A stretch of 7,646 bases of DNA from Prevotella sp. (GTDB lineage Bacteria; Bacteroidota; Bacteroidia; Bacteroidales; Bacteroidaceae): assembly GCA_017428805.1 (NCBI GenBank), contig JAFRQC010000177.1, positions 1 through 7,646 on the forward strand. Direction: 5' to 3'. Shown piece by piece: positions 6,472 through 7,646 of this stretch; within the stretch, counting starts at the first letter, position 1, and every line of letters begins with the position of its first letter. Below the pieces are notes generated by a model. That model had not been told where the DNA came from and made no database searches. It saw only the letters and a list, made by a program, of their open reading frames with translations. The translations under genes were made by a program, and so were the position numbers.

Positions 6472-7494
6472 ATGAATAATGTATTTGTATATTGCGAGAT
6501 AGAAGGTACTCAGGTACAGGAAGTATCTCAGGAGCTGCTGACCAAGGGTCGCAAGCTCGCCAATACACTTGGTGTTGAGCTCCACGCAATTGTTGCTGGT
6601 ACTGACATCAAGGGCAAGGTGGAGGATCAGATTCTGCCTTATGGTGTTGACAAGCTGTTTGTTTTCGATGCCAAGGACCTGTTTCCCTACACTTCAGCTC
6701 CTCACACAGACATTCTGGTGAACCTCTTCAAGGAGGAGCAGCCTCAGATCTGCTTGATGGGTGCTACCGTGATTGGTCGTGACCTCGGTCCTCGTGTATC
6801 ATCATCACTGACTTCAGGTCTGACTGCAGACTGCACAGAGCTCGAGATTGGTCCTTACGAGGATAAGAAAGAGGGTAAGACATACGAGAATCTGCTCTAT
6901 CAGATCCGTCCTGCCTTCGGTGGTAACATCGTAGCTACCATCGTTAACCCCGACCACCGTCCACAGATGGCGACTGTTCGCTCTGGTGTGATGCAGAAGG
7001 CTATCTACGATGGTGCCTGCAAGAAGGAGGTTGTTTATCCTGAGGTAAGCAAGTATGTGAGCCCCGAGGCTTTCGTCGTGAAGGTACTCGACCACCACGT
7101 AGAGGCTGCCAAGCATAACCTGAAAGGTGCTCCTATCGTTGTAGCTGGTGGTTACGGTATGGGTTCTAAGGAGAACTTCGACCTGCTGTTCGATTTGGCT
7201 AAGGTGCTGCATGGTGAGGTTGGTGGTAGCCGTGCTGCTGTTGATGCAGGATGGCTGGATCACGATCGTCAGATTGGTCAGACTGGTGTCACCGTTCATC
7301 CGAAGGTATATATCGCCTGCGGTATCTCTGGACAGATTCAGCACATCGCTGGTATGCAGGATTCTGGTATCATCATCTCTGTTAACAGCGATCCCGATGC
7401 TCCTATCAACCGCATCGCTGACTACGTGATCGTGGGTACTGTAGAAGAGGTAGTTCCAAAGCTGATTAAGTACTACAAGCAGAACAGCAAATAG
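6472..7494 (+). CDS. etfA: Electron transfer flavoprotein, alpha subunit
   Basis: A 340-residue partner of EtfB. The N-terminal domain (about 1-200) includes GATVIGRDLGPRVSSSL (97-113). The C-terminal FAD domain (about 215-335) includes GGSRAAVDAGW (251-261), IGQTG (268-272), ACGISGQIQHIAG (282-294) and SVNSDPDAPI (303-312), all parts of the ET-FAD site. The usual GGRG(x)xS motif reads GGYGMGS: Tyr228 stands where other families have an Arg near the flavin. The classical ETF-alpha signature is matched only in part (Val for Leu/Ile at the start, SVN for AIN at the end). No frameshift is seen. It starts 7 bases after etfB, is clearly in the same operon, and ends in a double stop TAG-TAA that forms the start of a heptamer repeat. 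Codon bias is like etfB. Confidence 0.95.
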   Translation: MNNVFVYCEIEGTQVQEVSQELLTKGRKLANTLGVELHAIVAGTDIKGKVEDQILPYGVDKLFVFDAKDLFPYTSAPHTDILVNLFKEEQPQICLMGATVIGRDLGPRVSSSLTSGLTADCTELEIGPYEDKKEGKTYENLLYQIRPAFGGNIVATIVNPDHRPQMATVRSGVMQKAIYDGACKKEVVYPEVSKYVSPEAFVVKVLDHHVEAAKHNLKGAPIVVAGGYGMGSKENFDLLFDLAKVLHGEVGGSRAAVDAGWLDHDRQIGQTGVTVHPKVYIACGISGQIQHIAGMQDSGIIISVNSDPDAPINRIADYVIVGTVEEVVPKLIKYYKQNSK

Positions 7495-7524
7495 TAAATA
7501 GTAAATTGTAAAATTGTAAATTAG
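7489..7524. repeat. Tandem heptamer repeat (AAATAGT / AAATTGT) between etfA and the next gene
   Basis: The units are AAATAGT (7489-7495), AAATAGT (7496-7502), AAATTGT (7503-7509), an 8-base AAAATTGT (7510-7517) and AAATTAG (7518-7524). The repeat starts in the last sense codon of etfA and fills almost the whole 31-base gap before the next ATG at 7526. It has stop triplets TAG or TAA in all three frames, and no hairpin. It leaves no room for an ordinary ribosome binding site; the next start is preceded by TTAGA only. Confidence 0.85.
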
Positions 7525-7525
7525 A

Positions 7526-7646
7526 ATGGCAAACTATTATAGTGACCACCCAGAGATTGGATTCTATCTGAATCATCCTCTGATGGCTCGTATCGTCGAG
7601 CTGAAGGAAAAAGGCTTTGCTGATGCAAAGGAATATGACTACGCCC
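7526..7646 (+). CDS. Probable acyl-CoA dehydrogenase, N-terminal 40 codons only (cut by window end)
   Basis: From the ATG at 7526 the frame is open to the end of the window and reads MANYYSDHPEIGFYLNHPLM followed by an ARIVELKEKG-type helix, ending in DYA. This opening resembles what I remember of the large (over 550 residues) acyl-CoA dehydrogenases that follow etfBA in Bacteroidales. These enzymes oxidise or reduce acyl-CoA thioesters and pass electrons to or from ETF. The visible part is an N-terminal extension ahead of the dehydrogenase domain, so no catalytic or FAD residue can be checked. The call rests on position in the operon and on the start motif. The gap to etfA is 31 bases and is filled with heptamer repeat, with no terminator, so co-transcription is likely. 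Confidence 0.7.
   Translation, partial: MANYYSDHPEIGFYLNHPLMARIVELKEKGFADAKEYDYA

Noticed and set aside
6814..7344. A 176-codon minus-strand open frame antisense to etfA.
   Set aside because: etfA is certain here; the antisense frame has no domain and no promoter element.
1..7646. tRNA, rRNA, riboswitch (for example preQ1), insertion sequence or attachment site.
   Set aside because: Nothing resembling these was seen on either strand; intergenic space is very small and the genes are intact.

Overview
The window looks like ordinary chromosome from an anaerobic member of the Bacteroidota, most likely Prevotella or a close relative in the Bacteroidales. Three independent signs point there: (i) the promoters are of the Bacteroidota sigma-factor type (TTTG, 19 bases, then TAnnTTTG), seen in exact form twice and in half form once; (ii) the translation starts mostly lack a Shine-Dalgarno sequence and sit behind A/T-rich leaders; (iii) the proteins resemble Bacteroidales versions of their families. 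The genus is an inference; no rRNA or marker search was possible.

Left block, minus strand (about 5402 down to 45): four genes read in one direction. First comes a secreted protein with two tandem SGNH/GDSL esterase domains, of the rhamnogalacturonan acetylesterase type. Next is a guanine deaminase, 15 bases downstream and probably co-transcribed. Then comes DNA primase (dnaG), which has its own clear promoter in the short gap after the deaminase. Last is a QueD-type 6-carboxytetrahydropterin synthase, 9 bases after dnaG and probably co-transcribed with it. The queD stop codon lies inside a tandem heptamer repeat that runs to the left edge of the window.

Centre (5403-5591): a 189-base divergent intergenic region. 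It holds the -7 element of the esterase promoter (no matching -33 element), a textbook promoter for the etf operon, a 12-base perfect palindrome and a 7-base inverted repeat that could be regulator sites.

Right block, plus strand (5592 to the end): etfB and etfA, the two subunits of an electron transfer flavoprotein, followed by the first 40 codons of a probable acyl-CoA dehydrogenase. This makes a short redox operon in which the dehydrogenase and the flavoprotein would exchange electrons. The etf genes use a much more uniform codon set (GGT, CGT, GCT, CTG, AAG) than the left block, suggesting high expression.

I found no mobile element, CRISPR array, RNA gene or clearly new multi-gene system. 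The most interesting observations are two heptamer tandem repeats that begin at stop codons and close all three reading frames, a Tyr in EtfA where a flavin-site Arg is normally conserved, and a corrected start for dnaG supported by its promoter.
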